A stretch of DNA of 64,000 nucleotides, from assembly GCA_024508855.1 (NCBI GenBank), contig JANINJ010000082.1:1-64000 (forward strand), given 5' to 3'. The notes below the pieces were generated by a model. It made no database searches. It was not told the origin of the DNA and saw nothing but the letters and a program-made list of their open reading frames with translations. The stretch comes from Xanthobacteraceae bacterium (GTDB lineage: Bacteria; Pseudomonadota; Alphaproteobacteria; Rhizobiales; Xanthobacteraceae). Shown in pieces: positions 20,340 to 29,340 of the stretch. Position numbers and translations under genes: made by a program. Numbering within the stretch: position 1 is the first letter of the stretch; the number at the start of each line of letters is the position of its first letter.

Positions 20340-21185
20340 TTAGGGAGCAAACTTGTCGACGTCGATCGCCGTATGAAGATCGATGTCGACTTGTCCCGGG
20401 GCACGGACGTGACGGACTTCAAATCCGCCGGGATGAAATTTGTATTCAACGAGTCCGACTTCCTTCGTGCCGATCCTTTCCTGCTTTTCGTCGGACGCGA
20501 TCATAAATCCCGTCGACGGCGCCCAGACATGGCGGACAGACCCGAACGTGTAGTCGCGACGTTGATGCACGTGGCCGCTCGCGACGAGGCGCAGATTGAC
20601 GCCATTTAGGGTGTCGATCAGCCGTTTTCGCGCGGGCATCGGCACATATCGGAAGGACGTCGCTGCAACTTCTGGGTCATCCGGCGCCGTTTTGTAGAGT
20701 GGTTTGTGAATGAACAGCGCGAGGGGCTTGCCGTTGAGGCGGGAGAGTTCGGTCGTCAGCCAGTCGAATTGATTTTCCTCCTGCGTCAGGCCTGTGTTCA
20801 GGATCAGGGAATTGACGCCGATAAAGCGCCACCCGGCGGCTTCGAAGCTGAAACGATCCTCGCCAAAGGCCGTTATGAAAGCATCGAGGCTTTGATCTGA
20901 GGGCTGCCGCTCCGGGCTCTTGCTGATCAACGTCGGATTGTCGCCGATATCGTGATTGCCCGGGATGCAGTGAAATTGGACCGGAAGCGCAGCGTGCATT
21001 TGCTGCGCGAAGCTGAGGTCGTCGGGATGGGCCGGTCCGTCGAAAGCGAGGTCTCCCGTACTCACCACGACATCGGGACGCGTACCATCAATGTACTCTG
21101 CCACGCGATGGAAGTTCTCGTTGAAATACGGTATGCGCCGGCTGAGGTGCGTATCCGAAATCTGGGTCAAGCGGAATTCGGTCAT
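20340..21185 (-). CDS. Calcineurin-like metallophosphoesterase
   Basis: Two-metal phosphoesterase of 281 residues, possibly a cyclic-nucleotide or other phosphodiester hydrolase. The metal ligands are visible in order: QISDTHL (D11, H13), STGDLAFDG (D45), PGNHDIGD (N77, H78), FIHKPLY and ASGHVHQRRDY. The arrangement is that of the class III phosphodiesterase/CpdA-like group. ATG 21185 is preceded by GGGAGGAG on the same strand, so the longer upstream frame is rejected. The substrate cannot be assigned. Confidence 0.8.
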   Translation of the reverse strand: MTEFRLTQISDTHLSRRIPYFNENFHRVAEYIDGTRPDVVVSTGDLAFDGPAHPDDLSFAQQMHAALPVQFHCIPGNHDIGDNPTLISKSPERQPSDQSLDAFITAFGEDRFSFEAAGWRFIGVNSLILNTGLTQEENQFDWLTTELSRLNGKPLALFIHKPLYKTAPDDPEVAATSFRYVPMPARKRLIDTLNGVNLRLVASGHVHQRRDYTFGSVRHVWAPSTGFMIASDEKQERIGTKEVGLVEYKFHPGGFEVRHVRAPGQVDIDLHTAIDVDKFAP

Positions 21186-21360
21186 GGGAATGCTCCTCCC
21201 ATCAGACTGGTAGCTTCGATAGATGTCAGCGGAATGTCGCCGGCCGCGGCAAAAGCCGATCTCGATAAGATAGTTCCACGGAAAGGACCATGACGGCGGG
21301 CGATTGTCAGGTGGCGAGGCGACCGCTATAGCGGGAACTGACCGGTCGGAGGAGGAATCG

Positions 21361-21780
21361 ATGTCCGCACAAATGGTTCTGTTGCCTGTCTTTGTGCTGG
21401 TGGGATTGACGTTCTTTCTGCTGTTCATGATGGCTGGCGCACGAACCCGCTCGTTGACCTCGGGCGAGGTGAAGTTCAAGGATGTCGCGCTTGGCAAGAA
21501 CTGGCCCGACCGCGCCGCACAGATGGGCAACAGTTTCAACAACCAGTTTCAATTGCCCTTGCTGTACTATGCGCTGGTCGCGATCGCGCTGCCGCTACGT
21601 CATGCCGATCTCGTGTTCGTATTGCTGTCCTGGGTATTCGTGGTGACGCGGTTCGCGCATGCCGGGATTTTCGTCACCACCAACAATGTGCAGCACCGCT
21701 CGCTCGCGTGGTTCGCTGGCGTCCTTGTGTTGCTGGCGATGTGGCTCTACTTCGCCCTACGCATCCTGTTTCTGATCTGA
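21361..21780 (+). CDS. MAPEG-family membrane protein
   Basis: 139-residue integral membrane protein with four hydrophobic helices (about 5-25, 60-78, 80-100 and 110-135). The segment NSFNNQFQLPLLYYALV matches the conserved helix-2 pattern of the MAPEG family (microsomal glutathione transferase-like and related bacterial proteins). GGAGGAGG lies just before the ATG. It ends 41 bp before rsmB. Enzymatic activity of bacterial MAPEG proteins of this length is mostly unknown. Confidence 0.75.
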   Translation: MSAQMVLLPVFVLVGLTFFLLFMMAGARTRSLTSGEVKFKDVALGKNWPDRAAQMGNSFNNQFQLPLLYYALVAIALPLRHADLVFVLLSWVFVVTRFAHAGIFVTTNNVQHRSLAWFAGVLVLLAMWLYFALRILFLI

Positions 21781-21821
21781 TCGCGCCAGGCAACTCCGAT
21801 GGCGTGTGTAAAAGGACGTTC

Positions 21822-23126
21822 ATGACACCCGCCGCAAGACTCTCCGCTGCCATCGACGTGATCGCTGCAATTGACGATCAACGCATTCCCGCCGCGAAGG
21901 CGCTCAAGGAATGGGGCACCGCGCACCGGTTCGCCGGCTCCGGCGACCGGGCCGCGATTTCCGGCCTGATCTACGACGTGTTGCGCCGTCAGGCCTCAAG
22001 CGCCTGGATCATGGATGCCGATACGCCGCGCGCCCGCGTGCTGGGCATGCTGAAGACTGAGCGCGGGTTGGGCGCCGATGCCGTCGCTGCGCTCTGCGAC
22101 GGTTCGCGATTTGCCCCCGATGCATTGACGGATGGTGAGCGGCATGCGTTGGCGTCCCGTTCGGTAGCTAACGCACCGGCCCACATCGCCGGAGATTATC
22201 CCGAATGGCTCGATGGCCATCTTGCAGAGGTATTCGGCGACGAGCGCGTTGCGGAAGCAACCGCGATGGCCAGCCGCGCGCCGCTCGACCTGCGCGTCAA
22301 TACCCTGAAGGCGAAGCGTGAGAAGGTCGAGGGTTCGCTTGCGCATCTCGGCGCGGCAGCGACGCGGTGGTCACCGATCGGGCTGCGCATCGTGCTGGGT
22401 GCCGATGCGCGTAATCCGGGCATTCATTCGGAGGAAGACTTCGTCAAGGGTGCGGTCGAGGTGCAGGACGAAGGGTCGCAGCTCGCTGCGCTGTTCTCAG
22501 GCGCCAAACCCGGCGAGCAGGTGATCGACCTGTGCGCCGGCGCGGGTGGCAAGACGCTGGCTCTCGCCGCGATGATGCAGGGTAAAGGACGTTTGATCGC
22601 GACCGATGACGACAAGCGGCAGCTCGCGCCTATCCATGAGCGTCTGTCACGCGCAGGTGTCCACAACGCCGACGTCCGGACGCCGAAAGGCCCAGCCGAC
22701 CCGTTGGCGGATATCAATGCCTCCGCCGACCTGGTCTTTGTCGACGCTCCTTGCACCGGAACCGGGACTTGGCGGCGCAACCCGGATGCCAAGTGGCGTA
22801 TGCGCCCCGGTGCGCTCGAGGTGCGCGTCAAGGAGCAGGCCGAGGTATTGGATCGCGCGGCATCGCTGGTGAAGCCCGGGGGGCGTATCGCCTACGTCAC
22901 CTGTTCCGTGCTGGCGCAGGAAAACGGCGATCAGATTACAGCTTTTACGGCGCGCCACCCGGAATTCGCCGTGGTGCCTCCGGAACAGGCGGCCGCCGTG
23001 CTCTGGGACAAGGCAGAGGCCTTTACGGAAGCCGCCCGGCTGTCGTCTCAGGGGGTGTTGATGACGCCGCATCGGACCGGGACCGACGGGTTTTTCGTAT
23101 CCCTGATGACGCGAAAGAAGGGGTGA
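21822..23126 (+). CDS. rsmB: RsmB/NOP2-family RNA (cytosine-5)-methyltransferase
   Basis: 434-residue enzyme; RsmB methylates C967 of 16S rRNA. The N-terminal NusB-like domain is followed by the methyltransferase domain with VIDLCAGAGGKTLALAA (SAM site), VDAPCTGTGTWRRNPDAKWR (motif IV Cys) and AYVTCSVLAQENGDQI (motif VI, nucleophilic Cys). The ATG at 21822 has AAAGGACG upstream. It sits immediately before guaA, an order common in this group of bacteria. Assignment to RsmB rather than RsmF rests on length and the N-terminal domain. Confidence 0.85.
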   Translation: MTPAARLSAAIDVIAAIDDQRIPAAKALKEWGTAHRFAGSGDRAAISGLIYDVLRRQASSAWIMDADTPRARVLGMLKTERGLGADAVAALCDGSRFAPDALTDGERHALASRSVANAPAHIAGDYPEWLDGHLAEVFGDERVAEATAMASRAPLDLRVNTLKAKREKVEGSLAHLGAAATRWSPIGLRIVLGADARNPGIHSEEDFVKGAVEVQDEGSQLAALFSGAKPGEQVIDLCAGAGGKTLALAAMMQGKGRLIATDDDKRQLAPIHERLSRAGVHNADVRTPKGPADPLADINASADLVFVDAPCTGTGTWRRNPDAKWRMRPGALEVRVKEQAEVLDRAASLVKPGGRIAYVTCSVLAQENGDQITAFTARHPEFAVVPPEQAAAVLWDKAEAFTEAARLSSQGVLMTPHRTGTDGFFVSLMTRKKG

Positions 23127-23190
23127 ATTTGCAGGGGCACGGACGATTTCCGGCATTGCAGCACGGCCGCCGCTCGCGTAATTGCTAGCC

Positions 23191-24786
23191 ATGACAACAG
23201 CCCAGCCAGCCGCCGCCGAGACGCCTTCCGTGGCCTCCGCGCATGACAAGATTCTGATTGTCGATTTCGGCTCTCAGGTGACCCAACTGATCGCGCGCCG
23301 TGTGCGAGAGGACGGTGTCTATTCCGAGATCGTGCCGTTCCAGAAGGCGGAAGCCGCCTTCAAGGAGATGAAGCCGAAGGCGGTGATCCTGTCCGGCGGT
23401 CCCGCATCGGTGCTGGACAAGGATGCTCCGTCCGCCCCGATGTCGATCCTCAACGCCGGCGTGCCGGTTCTCGGCATCTGCTATGGCGAGCAGACCATGG
23501 CGCACCAACTCGGCGGCACCGTCGAGGCCGATCATCATCGAGAATTCGGTCGTGCACTGATCGAGGTGACCGACACGTGCGCGTTGTTCGAAGACGTCTG
23601 GAAGGTTGGCGAGAAACACTACGTCTGGATGAGCCACGGCGACCGCGTGACCAAGCTGCCGGATGGCTTCCGTGCCGTCGCCAAGGCGCCGGGCTCGCCG
23701 ATCTCGGTGATCGCCGACGACAAGCGCAAATTCTATGCGATGCAGTTTCACCCTGAGGTGGTGCATACGCCGGACGGCGCCAAGCTGATCCGCAATTTCG
23801 TGCGCAAGGTCGCGGGGCTCGCGGGCGACTGGACCATGCGCGCATTCCGCGAGGAAGCGATCGAGAAAATTCGCGCGCAGGTCAGCAAAGGGCGGGTGAT
23901 CTGTGGTCTGTCAGGTGGCGTGGATTCTGCTGTCGCAGCCGTGCTGATCCACGAAGCCATCGGCGATCAGCTGACCTGCGTATTCGTCGATCACGGCATG
24001 CTGCGGCTCGATGAAGCCAAGACCGTCGTCGATCTGTTCCGGCATCACTATAACATTCCGTTGGTGCACGTAGACGCATCGAAGCAGTTCCTCGGTGAAC
24101 TCGATGGCGTCACCGACCCCGAAGTGAAGCGCAAGACCATCGGACGACTGTTCATCGATGTGTTCGATGCCGAGGCGAAGAGGATCGGCGGCGCGGACTT
24201 TCTCGCGCAGGGGACGCTCTATCCCGATGTCATCGAGAGCGTGTCGTTCACCGGCGGGCCTTCGGTCACGATCAAGTCGCACCACAATGTCGGCGGTTTG
24301 CCGGCGCGCATGAACATGAAGCTGGTCGAGCCGCTGCGGGAATTATTCAAGGATGAGGTGCGCGCGCTCGGCCGCGAACTCGGACTGCCGGAAATTTTCG
24401 TGGGCCGGCATCCGTTCCCGGGGCCGGGCCTTGCAATCCGCTGCCCTGGCGAGATCACGCAGGAGAAGCTCGACATCCTGCGCAACGCCGACGCCGTTTA
24501 TATCGACCAGATACGTAAGGCCGGGTTGTATGATACGATCTGGCAAGCGTTCGCCGTACTGCTGCCGGTGAAAACCGTCGGCGTAATGGGCGACGGCCGC
24601 ACCTACGAATACGTCGTCGGTTTGCGTGCCGTGACCTCGACCGATGGCATGACGGCCGATTTCTATCCCTTCGATATGACATTCCTCGGCGAGACCGCGA
24701 CGCGCATCATTAACGAGGTCAAGGGCGTCAACCGGGTGGTTTATGACGTCACGTCAAAACCGCCCGGCACCATCGAGTGGGAATAA
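23191..24786 (+). CDS. guaA: GMP synthase (glutamine-hydrolysing)
   Basis: Converts XMP to GMP using ATP and glutamine. The 531-residue protein has the class I amidotransferase domain first: [16 protein letters not shown] with the nucleophilic Cys near 97, and the His/Glu pair in [10 protein letters not shown]. The ATP pyrophosphatase domain follows with [13 protein letters not shown] near 240 and a dimerisation domain ending [14 protein letters not shown], the classic GuaA C terminus. ATG 23191 is preferred to the TTG nine bases upstream. Confidence 0.97.
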   Translation: MTTAQPAAAETPSVASAHDKILIVDFGSQVTQLIARRVREDGVYSEIVPFQKAEAAFKEMKPKAVILSGGPASVLDKDAPSAPMSILNAGVPVLGICYGEQTMAHQLGGTVEADHHREFGRALIEVTDTCALFEDVWKVGEKHYVWMSHGDRVTKLPDGFRAVAKAPGSPISVIADDKRKFYAMQFHPEVVHTPDGAKLIRNFVRKVAGLAGDWTMRAFREEAIEKIRAQVSKGRVICGLSGGVDSAVAAVLIHEAIGDQLTCVFVDHGMLRLDEAKTVVDLFRHHYNIPLVHVDASKQFLGELDGVTDPEVKRKTIGRLFIDVFDAEAKRIGGADFLAQGTLYPDVIESVSFTGGPSVTIKSHHNVGGLPARMNMKLVEPLRELFKDEVRALGRELGLPEIFVGRHPFPGPGLAIRCPGEITQEKLDILRNADAVYIDQIRKAGLYDTIWQAFAVLLPVKTVGVMGDGRTYEYVVGLRAVTSTDGMTADFYPFDMTFLGETATRIINEVKGVNRVVYDVTSKPPGTIEWE

Positions 24787-24790
24787 GCAT

Positions 24791-25291
24791 TCAGGCGGCG
24801 CGCCTTCTTGCTGTAGCTTCGGCCTTGTGCAGGTAGGTCGTGAAGCCGTCATTTGCCGGCGGGACGGAATTGAGCAGCATGACCGCGCTGACCTGTCCCC
24901 GATGACCCACGCCGTGGGTGATCAGGTGCATGAGTATTTCCTCGCGCGACATGCGACCCGGTGCGCCATCGGTAAATGCGAAGTCGATCTGTTCGGCTAA
25001 TTGGTCGCGATCGAGCGTCGAAACGTAGTCGACATATTCTCGGTCGCTTGTTCGGATGTCTGCGGACAAATCTTCCAGTGCTGGCATGTCGCTTAAATTG
25101 GCCGACGTGTATGCGTGATCGTTTCGCCTCAGGTGAGCGGCGAAAATCCGGTCGACGACATAGGTGTGGCTCAGGGCCTTGATGGCCAATTTCACAACCA
25201 TGGCGTCACCGTCAAGTTTGGCCAACGTCGTCAACAGTTCGTCGTTCGCCCAGGCTTTGTATTGGAACAGATGGGGCAGAGTGCTGTGCAT
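24791..25291 (-). CDS. DinB-family protein (putative metal-dependent four-helix bundle)
   Basis: 166-residue protein with the DinB pattern: LFQYKAWANDELL at the N terminus, a first metal-binding His in KALSHTYVVDRIF (about 42) and two more in LITHGVGHRGQ (about 125-129). The family includes thiol-dependent enzymes such as mycothiol or bacillithiol transferases; the substrate here is unknown. The ATG at 25291 has AGGAAAGGACG upstream. It is divergent from a TetR regulator gene 115 bp away, which probably controls it. Confidence 0.75.
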   Translation of the reverse strand: MHSTLPHLFQYKAWANDELLTTLAKLDGDAMVVKLAIKALSHTYVVDRIFAAHLRRNDHAYTSANLSDMPALEDLSADIRTSDREYVDYVSTLDRDQLAEQIDFAFTDGAPGRMSREEILMHLITHGVGHRGQVSAVMLLNSVPPANDGFTTYLHKAEATARRRAA

Positions 25292-25364
25292 GAGTTGCTC
25301 GTCCTTTCCTGACTGAGTTGCATGCGACACAGGTTTTGTTGTCGTTGCATCCAGTCAAAATACG

Positions 25365-25378
25365 AGCGATTATTCGCT
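25365..25378. promoter_or_regulatory. Candidate TetR operator in the dinB/tetR divergent region
   Basis: AGCGA-TTAT-TCGCT is an inverted repeat with 5-bp arms. It lies 29 bp before the tetR start and 74 bp before the dinB start, in the only intergenic space between the divergent genes. TetR proteins usually bind short palindromes in their own promoter region, which is the only reason for this call. The arms are short, so chance occurrence is possible. Confidence 0.3.
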
Positions 25379-25406
25379 TTTGATACTCGCATTCCGGGCA
25401 CGGAAA

Positions 25407-26030
25407 ATGGCGCGAAAACCGCTCACGAATCCCAGAAAATATGCCTCCCAAGACAGATCGCGCGCGACAGTCGATGCACTTGTTGAGGCGACCGCTCGTA
25501 TTCTGATCAGGGAGGGTTTCGACAAGGCCAGTACGAACCGCATCGCCGAGGTGGCGGGCGTGAGCGTTGGTTCGCTTTATCAATATTTTCCCAGCAAGGA
25601 AGCGCTCGTTGCTGCCCTCATCGATCGCCACAATCAGGAAGTCAGGCAGGTTGTTCAGGGTGAATTAGCAGAGGCGGTGAACGCGCCGGTCGAGCAGGCG
25701 GTGAGAAAGCTCGTTGCGGTGGCGATCAAGGCGCACCGCATCGACCCGAAGCTGCATTATGTGCTTGCGGAGCAGATCCCGCGCGTCGGACGGCTTGAGA
25801 AGGTGGAGACCTTCAATCGGGAATATTATGCGCTCTTCAAGGATTACTTAGAGAGCCGGCGGGATGAGATTCGTGCAGTGGACCTGGGGCTTGCTGCGTT
25901 TGTGTGCGTAACGTCGATAGAGGCGCTAACGCATACCGCGGTGCTGCATCACAAGATCGTATCCGACGAAGCGATGAACGCGCTCATCGATGAGGCCACA
26001 CGTTTGATCGTCGGATATCTGATGAACTAG
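25407..26030 (+). CDS. TetR-family transcriptional regulator
   Basis: 207-residue regulator. The N-terminal DNA-binding domain contains the helix-turn-helix TNRIAEVAGVSVGSLYQYF followed by PSKEALVAALIDRH, and the C-terminal half is an unrecognised ligand-binding helical domain. I start at ATG 25407; the TTG 27 bp upstream lies in the putative operator. It is divergent from the DinB gene, suggesting local repression relieved by a small molecule. Confidence 0.85.
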   Translation: MARKPLTNPRKYASQDRSRATVDALVEATARILIREGFDKASTNRIAEVAGVSVGSLYQYFPSKEALVAALIDRHNQEVRQVVQGELAEAVNAPVEQAVRKLVAVAIKAHRIDPKLHYVLAEQIPRVGRLEKVETFNREYYALFKDYLESRRDEIRAVDLGLAAFVCVTSIEALTHTAVLHHKIVSDEAMNALIDEATRLIVGYLMN

Positions 26031-26047
26031 CGGATCGTGCATCGCCG

Positions 26048-26065
26048 GACAGCGGCGCGGCTGTC
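26048..26065. terminator. Hairpin between convergent tetR and SDR genes
   Basis: GACAGC-ggcgcg-GCTGTC forms a 6-bp stem with a 6-base loop in the 64-bp gap between convergent genes. It can be extended by CATC/GATG across a 5' bulge. No T-run follows on either strand. Termination is inferred from position. Confidence 0.35.
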
Positions 26066-26094
26066 GATGCCGTGCCGAGGTCCGTTAGCCTAGC

Positions 26095-26985
26095 TCATGC
26101 GTCGAAATAGTAGGGCTGATCGAGATCGTCGATCAGGCCAAGTTGCTTCGGCTCCCAACCAAGGAATTGCCGTGTACGCTCGCTGGAGGCTGCCGCGTCG
26201 ATGCTAGCGAAACGTGCGAACCATCCGAAATGATCGGAGGCTTCTTCCTGCGACAGACCGACGACCGGTATGTTGAGCCGACGGCCGATCACCTCAGCGA
26301 TCGTTTTGAACGGTACACCTTCTTCCGCGATCGCATGATAGCAGGCGCCTGTTTCACCTTTCTCCAGCGCAAGGCGATAGACCCGTGCAGCATCGAGGCG
26401 ATGCGTTGCGGGCCAGTGGTTGAGACCATCTCCGACATAGGCGGAAACGCCTTTCTCGCGCGCGATGTTGATCAGAATTGGAACGAAACCGTGGTCGCCC
26501 TTGCCGTGCGTCGATGGTGGAAGACGCAAGGCCATCGCGCGAATGCCGTGCTTGGCCATCGCGAAACCGGTTTGTTCGGAGACGCGGGGGAAGCCAGAGC
26601 GGGCAGGGATCATGTCATCTTCCGTCGCGGGGCGTCCTTGCGCCAGAAGCGCGACGCCGGAAGTGACAATCAGGGGGCGGTTCGAGCTGGCGAGCGCTGT
26701 GCCGAGTGCCTCGATCGCGCGTCGGTCGATTTCGCAGTTCTCCTCGAATTTCGAGAAGTCATGGATGAAGGCGGTGTGGATCACGCCATCGCAGGCCTTG
26801 GCGCCGGCAGCGAGGCTGTCCAGGTCCTCGAGCGAGCCGCGTTGAACATCGGCTCCCGCCGCAGCGAGGGACGCCGCGCTGTCATCGGAGCGGGCGAGGC
26901 CGAGGACTTCGTGTCCTGCCGAGATCAGTTCCTGGACAGTGACTGAGCCGACAAATCCGGTCGCGCCGGTTACGAAAACACGCAT
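26095..26985 (-). CDS. NAD-dependent epimerase/dehydratase-like extended SDR
   Basis: 296-residue Rossmann protein. The cofactor motif VTGATGFVGSVTVQEL is at 5-20. VTSGVALLAQG and a later MAKHGIRAMALRLPPSTHG stand where extended SDRs have their Ser and Tyr/Lys residues, but the usual YxxxK is not obvious, so catalysis may be altered. ATG 26985 is used because the longer frame lacks a ribosome site. It is divergent from an MmyB-like regulator gene; such regulators are often next to SDR genes they control. Confidence 0.75.
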   Translation of the reverse strand: MRVFVTGATGFVGSVTVQELISAGHEVLGLARSDDSAASLAAAGADVQRGSLEDLDSLAAGAKACDGVIHTAFIHDFSKFEENCEIDRRAIEALGTALASSNRPLIVTSGVALLAQGRPATEDDMIPARSGFPRVSEQTGFAMAKHGIRAMALRLPPSTHGKGDHGFVPILINIAREKGVSAYVGDGLNHWPATHRLDAARVYRLALEKGETGACYHAIAEEGVPFKTIAEVIGRRLNIPVVGLSQEEASDHFGWFARFASIDAAASSERTRQFLGWEPKQLGLIDDLDQPYYFDA

Positions 26986-27056
26986 GTGGGAGATCCTTCG
27001 GGAAATGCTGATCATGCCAGTGTCGTCGCTGGATTTATTCTGGTAAAGTAGTGGCG

Positions 27057-27070
27057 TTATACAGGTATAA
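27057..27070. promoter_or_regulatory. 14-bp palindrome overlapping a -10-like box, candidate operator
   Basis: TTATAC-AG-GTATAA is a perfect inverted repeat in the gap between the divergent SDR and MmyB-like regulator genes. On the plus strand it overlaps TATAAT (27066-27071), a perfect -10 hexamer, so a bound regulator would block transcription of its own gene. It lies 20 bp before the preferred regulator start (27091) and about 70 bp before the SDR start. No clear -35 element was found. Confidence 0.45.
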
Positions 27071-27090
27071 TGATCAATAGGATGGCGGAC

Positions 27091-27918
27091 ATGTCCCCGA
27101 CGGCGAGTGGCAATCTGCTCGGCACCTATCTGAAGGACCGCCGTGCCAAACTCGATCCGGCGTCATTCGGGTTGCCGTTGAAGCGCAGGCGAACGCCGGG
27201 ACTGCGGCGTGAAGAGGTGGCGCAACGGGCCAATGTCAGCGCCACTTGGTACACTTGGCTTGAACAGGGGCGCGGCGGCGCGCCGTCCGCCGATGTGCTG
27301 GATCGCATCGCACGCGCGATGATGCTGACCGAAGTCGAGCGTGAGCACCTTTTTCTGCTCGGTCTCGGGCGGCCGCCTGAAGTTCGTTATCACCCGGCCG
27401 AAGGCGTTACGCCAAGGCTGCAACGCGTTCTTGATGCACTCGAGGTAAGCCCGGCCTTCGTGAAGACTCCCACCTGGGATGTCGTTGCATGGAATCGCGC
27501 TGCGACCGTGGTGCTGACCGATTACGGAAAGCTCGAAGCTTCCGAGCGCAACATTCTGCGCCTCATTTTCCGCGATGCGCATGTCCGTGCCGCTCAACCG
27601 AGTTGGGAGCATGTTGCGCGCTTCGTCGTGGCGGCGTTCCGTGCAGACGTCGCGCGCGCGGGCGCAATTCAGAAGGTTCAGTCGCTTGTCGATGAACTCT
27701 GCGGTCTCAGTCCGGAATTTGAAATGATGTGGCGCGACAATGACGTTCGCACCTATGGCGACGGAGCAAAAGTGCTGCAGCATCCCATCGCCGGGCGGCT
27801 CGCGATGGAATATTCGGCTTTTGCCGTTGATGGTCGTCCCGACCTCGGTCTGGTGATCTACAATCCGGCGACGACTGACGATGCGGAGAAGATCAGATTG
27901 CTGATAAAATCGACGTGA
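27091..27918 (+). CDS. XRE-type helix-turn-helix regulator with MmyB-like ligand-binding domain
   Basis: 275-residue regulator. The N-terminal HTH includes LGTYLKDRRAKLDP, RTPGLRREEVAQRANVS and TWYTWLEQGRG, the hallmark of the MmyB-like group. The C-terminal domain (from about 100) has VVAWNRAATVVLTDYG and FRAD, typical of the MmyB-like PAS-related domain described to bind fatty acids. ATG 27091 has AGGA eight bases upstream; ATGs at 27070 and 27082 lie in or next to the palindrome. It is divergent from the SDR gene. Confidence 0.85.
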   Translation: MSPTASGNLLGTYLKDRRAKLDPASFGLPLKRRRTPGLRREEVAQRANVSATWYTWLEQGRGGAPSADVLDRIARAMMLTEVEREHLFLLGLGRPPEVRYHPAEGVTPRLQRVLDALEVSPAFVKTPTWDVVAWNRAATVVLTDYGKLEASERNILRLIFRDAHVRAAQPSWEHVARFVVAAFRADVARAGAIQKVQSLVDELCGLSPEFEMMWRDNDVRTYGDGAKVLQHPIAGRLAMEYSAFAVDGRPDLGLVIYNPATTDDAEKIRLLIKST

Positions 27919-27981
27919 GGCAACTTGCGTCGGATGCCGCTTTCGTGGTCAGCCATGACGACAATTTCCGGAGAATAATGA

Positions 27982-28686
27982 ATGCCCGATCTGTCCGCGT
28001 TTCCGATCGCCCGGCGTTGGCCGGCCAAGCATCCCGATCGGTTGCAGCTTTATTCGTTCCCGACGCCGAATGGCGTCAAGGCTTCGATCATGCTGGAGGA
28101 GATCGGACTGCCGTACGAAGCGCACACCGTTGCCATCGGAAAGAATGAAAGCTGGACGCCGGAGTTTCTGTCGTTGAATCCGAACGGCAAGATTCCCGCG
28201 ATCGTCGATCCGAATGGTCCTGACGGGAAACCATTCGGACTGTTCGAGTCGGGCGCGATTCTGCTCTATCTCGCGGAGAAGACCGGCAAGCTGCTGCCAG
28301 CCGATCCGGCGCGGCGGATGGAGACGATCCAGTGGGTGTTCTTCCAGATGGGCGGGATCGGACCGATTTTCGGTCAGGTTGGATTTTTCAATAAGTTTGC
28401 CGGCCGCGAGTACGAAGACAAGCGGCCGCTTCAACGTTACGTCGATGAAGCGAAGCGGCTTCTCGGCGTTGTTGAAACCCGATTGGACGGCCGGGAATGG
28501 ATCATGGGCGACGACTACACGATCGCCGATGTTTCGATGCTCGGCTGGATACGCAATCTGATCGGATTCTATGAGGCGCGCGAGCTCGTCGAATTCGACA
28601 AGTTGAAGCGCGTTCCGGTGTGGCTGGAGCGCGGCCTCGCGCGGCCTGCGGTTCAGCGTGGGCTCGATATTCCGCCGCGAGCCTGA
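27982..28686 (+). CDS. Glutathione S-transferase-like protein (YfcG/Ure2p-like)
   Basis: 234-residue GST. The N-terminal thioredoxin-fold domain has LYSFPTPNGVKASIMLEEIG, LNPNGKIPAIVDPNG and the gamma-Glu-binding FESGAILLYLAEKTGKLLP. The C-terminal helical domain contains MGDDYTIADVSMLGWI. The Thr/Asn after the first strand and the DP...G insert resemble the Nu-class YfcG/YghU disulfide-bond oxidoreductases. It precedes the ArsC-like gene by 15 bp, so the two are probably co-transcribed. Confidence 0.85.
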   Translation: MPDLSAFPIARRWPAKHPDRLQLYSFPTPNGVKASIMLEEIGLPYEAHTVAIGKNESWTPEFLSLNPNGKIPAIVDPNGPDGKPFGLFESGAILLYLAEKTGKLLPADPARRMETIQWVFFQMGGIGPIFGQVGFFNKFAGREYEDKRPLQRYVDEAKRLLGVVETRLDGREWIMGDDYTIADVSMLGWIRNLIGFYEARELVEFDKLKRVPVWLERGLARPAVQRGLDIPPRA

Positions 28687-28701
28687 TGACGAGGAGGGTG
28701 C

Positions 28702-29055
28702 ATGTCGATCACGATGTATGGCATCAAGAACTGCGACACGATCAAGAAGGCGCGGAGCTGGCTCGACAAGCATGGCGTGACCTATGCTTTCCACGATTAC
28801 AAGGCTGCAGGTATCGACAAGCCGAGTCTTGATCGATGGTCCAAACAGGTTGGCTGGGAGACGCTGCTCAACCGTGCAGGAACGACGTTTCGTAAACTTC
28901 CGGAGGTGGACAAGGCAGACCTGAACGAGCGCAAGGCCATCGCCCTGATGCTGGCGCAGCCTTCGATGATCAAGCGGCCTGTGCTCGATCTTGGAGGACG
29001 CGTGCTCGTGGGATTCAAGCCGGAAACCTATGCGAAGGATGTGAAGGGCGGCTGA
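28702..29055 (+). CDS. ArsC/Spx-family thioredoxin-fold protein (YffB-like)
   Basis: 117-residue protein with the segment YGIKNCDTIKKARSWL (6-21) and a single active-site Cys at 11, as in YffB-type proteins; the CxxC of Spx is absent. FRKLPEVDK and QPSMIKRPVLDLGG are further family markers. YffB is thought to act as a glutathione-dependent thiol reductase, which would fit its pairing with a GST gene, but arsenate reduction is not expected. Confidence 0.85.
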   Translation: MSITMYGIKNCDTIKKARSWLDKHGVTYAFHDYKAAGIDKPSLDRWSKQVGWETLLNRAGTTFRKLPEVDKADLNERKAIALMLAQPSMIKRPVLDLGGRVLVGFKPETYAKDVKGG

Positions 29056-29081
29056 AGCTGTCGCCATCCTCGGAGCCGGAA

Positions 29082-29102
29082 GCCTGCCGTTCAGGGGCAG
29101 GC
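29082..29102 (+). terminator. Hairpin after the ArsC-like gene
   Basis: GCCTGCC-gttcagg-GGCAGGC forms a 7-bp stem 27 bp after the stop codon. There is no T-run, so intrinsic termination is uncertain. The rest of the 285-bp gap before the ABC operon contains two more small hairpins (AAGGCAC/GTGCCTT at 29181-29200 and CCGGCT/AGCCGG at 29229-29247) and no open frame I can support. Confidence 0.35.
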
Positions 29103-29340
29103 GCCTCGAACCTGAACAGGATGACGACGACTTGCCGCAGTCTTCGACTAATGGCGAATACTATCGGGCAACCCCTGAGAAAGGCACCGATTTGTGCCTT
29201 GCGTAATGGCATCCGTTAGCGGCATATTCCGGCTTGACCACAGCCGGTCGGTGATGCTCCAAGACATCCCGGAAACAGGCAAATGACACAACTCAGTCAC
29301 GCGCGGGGCACAACGCGCCAAGGCTGTCGGGGGACGTTAA

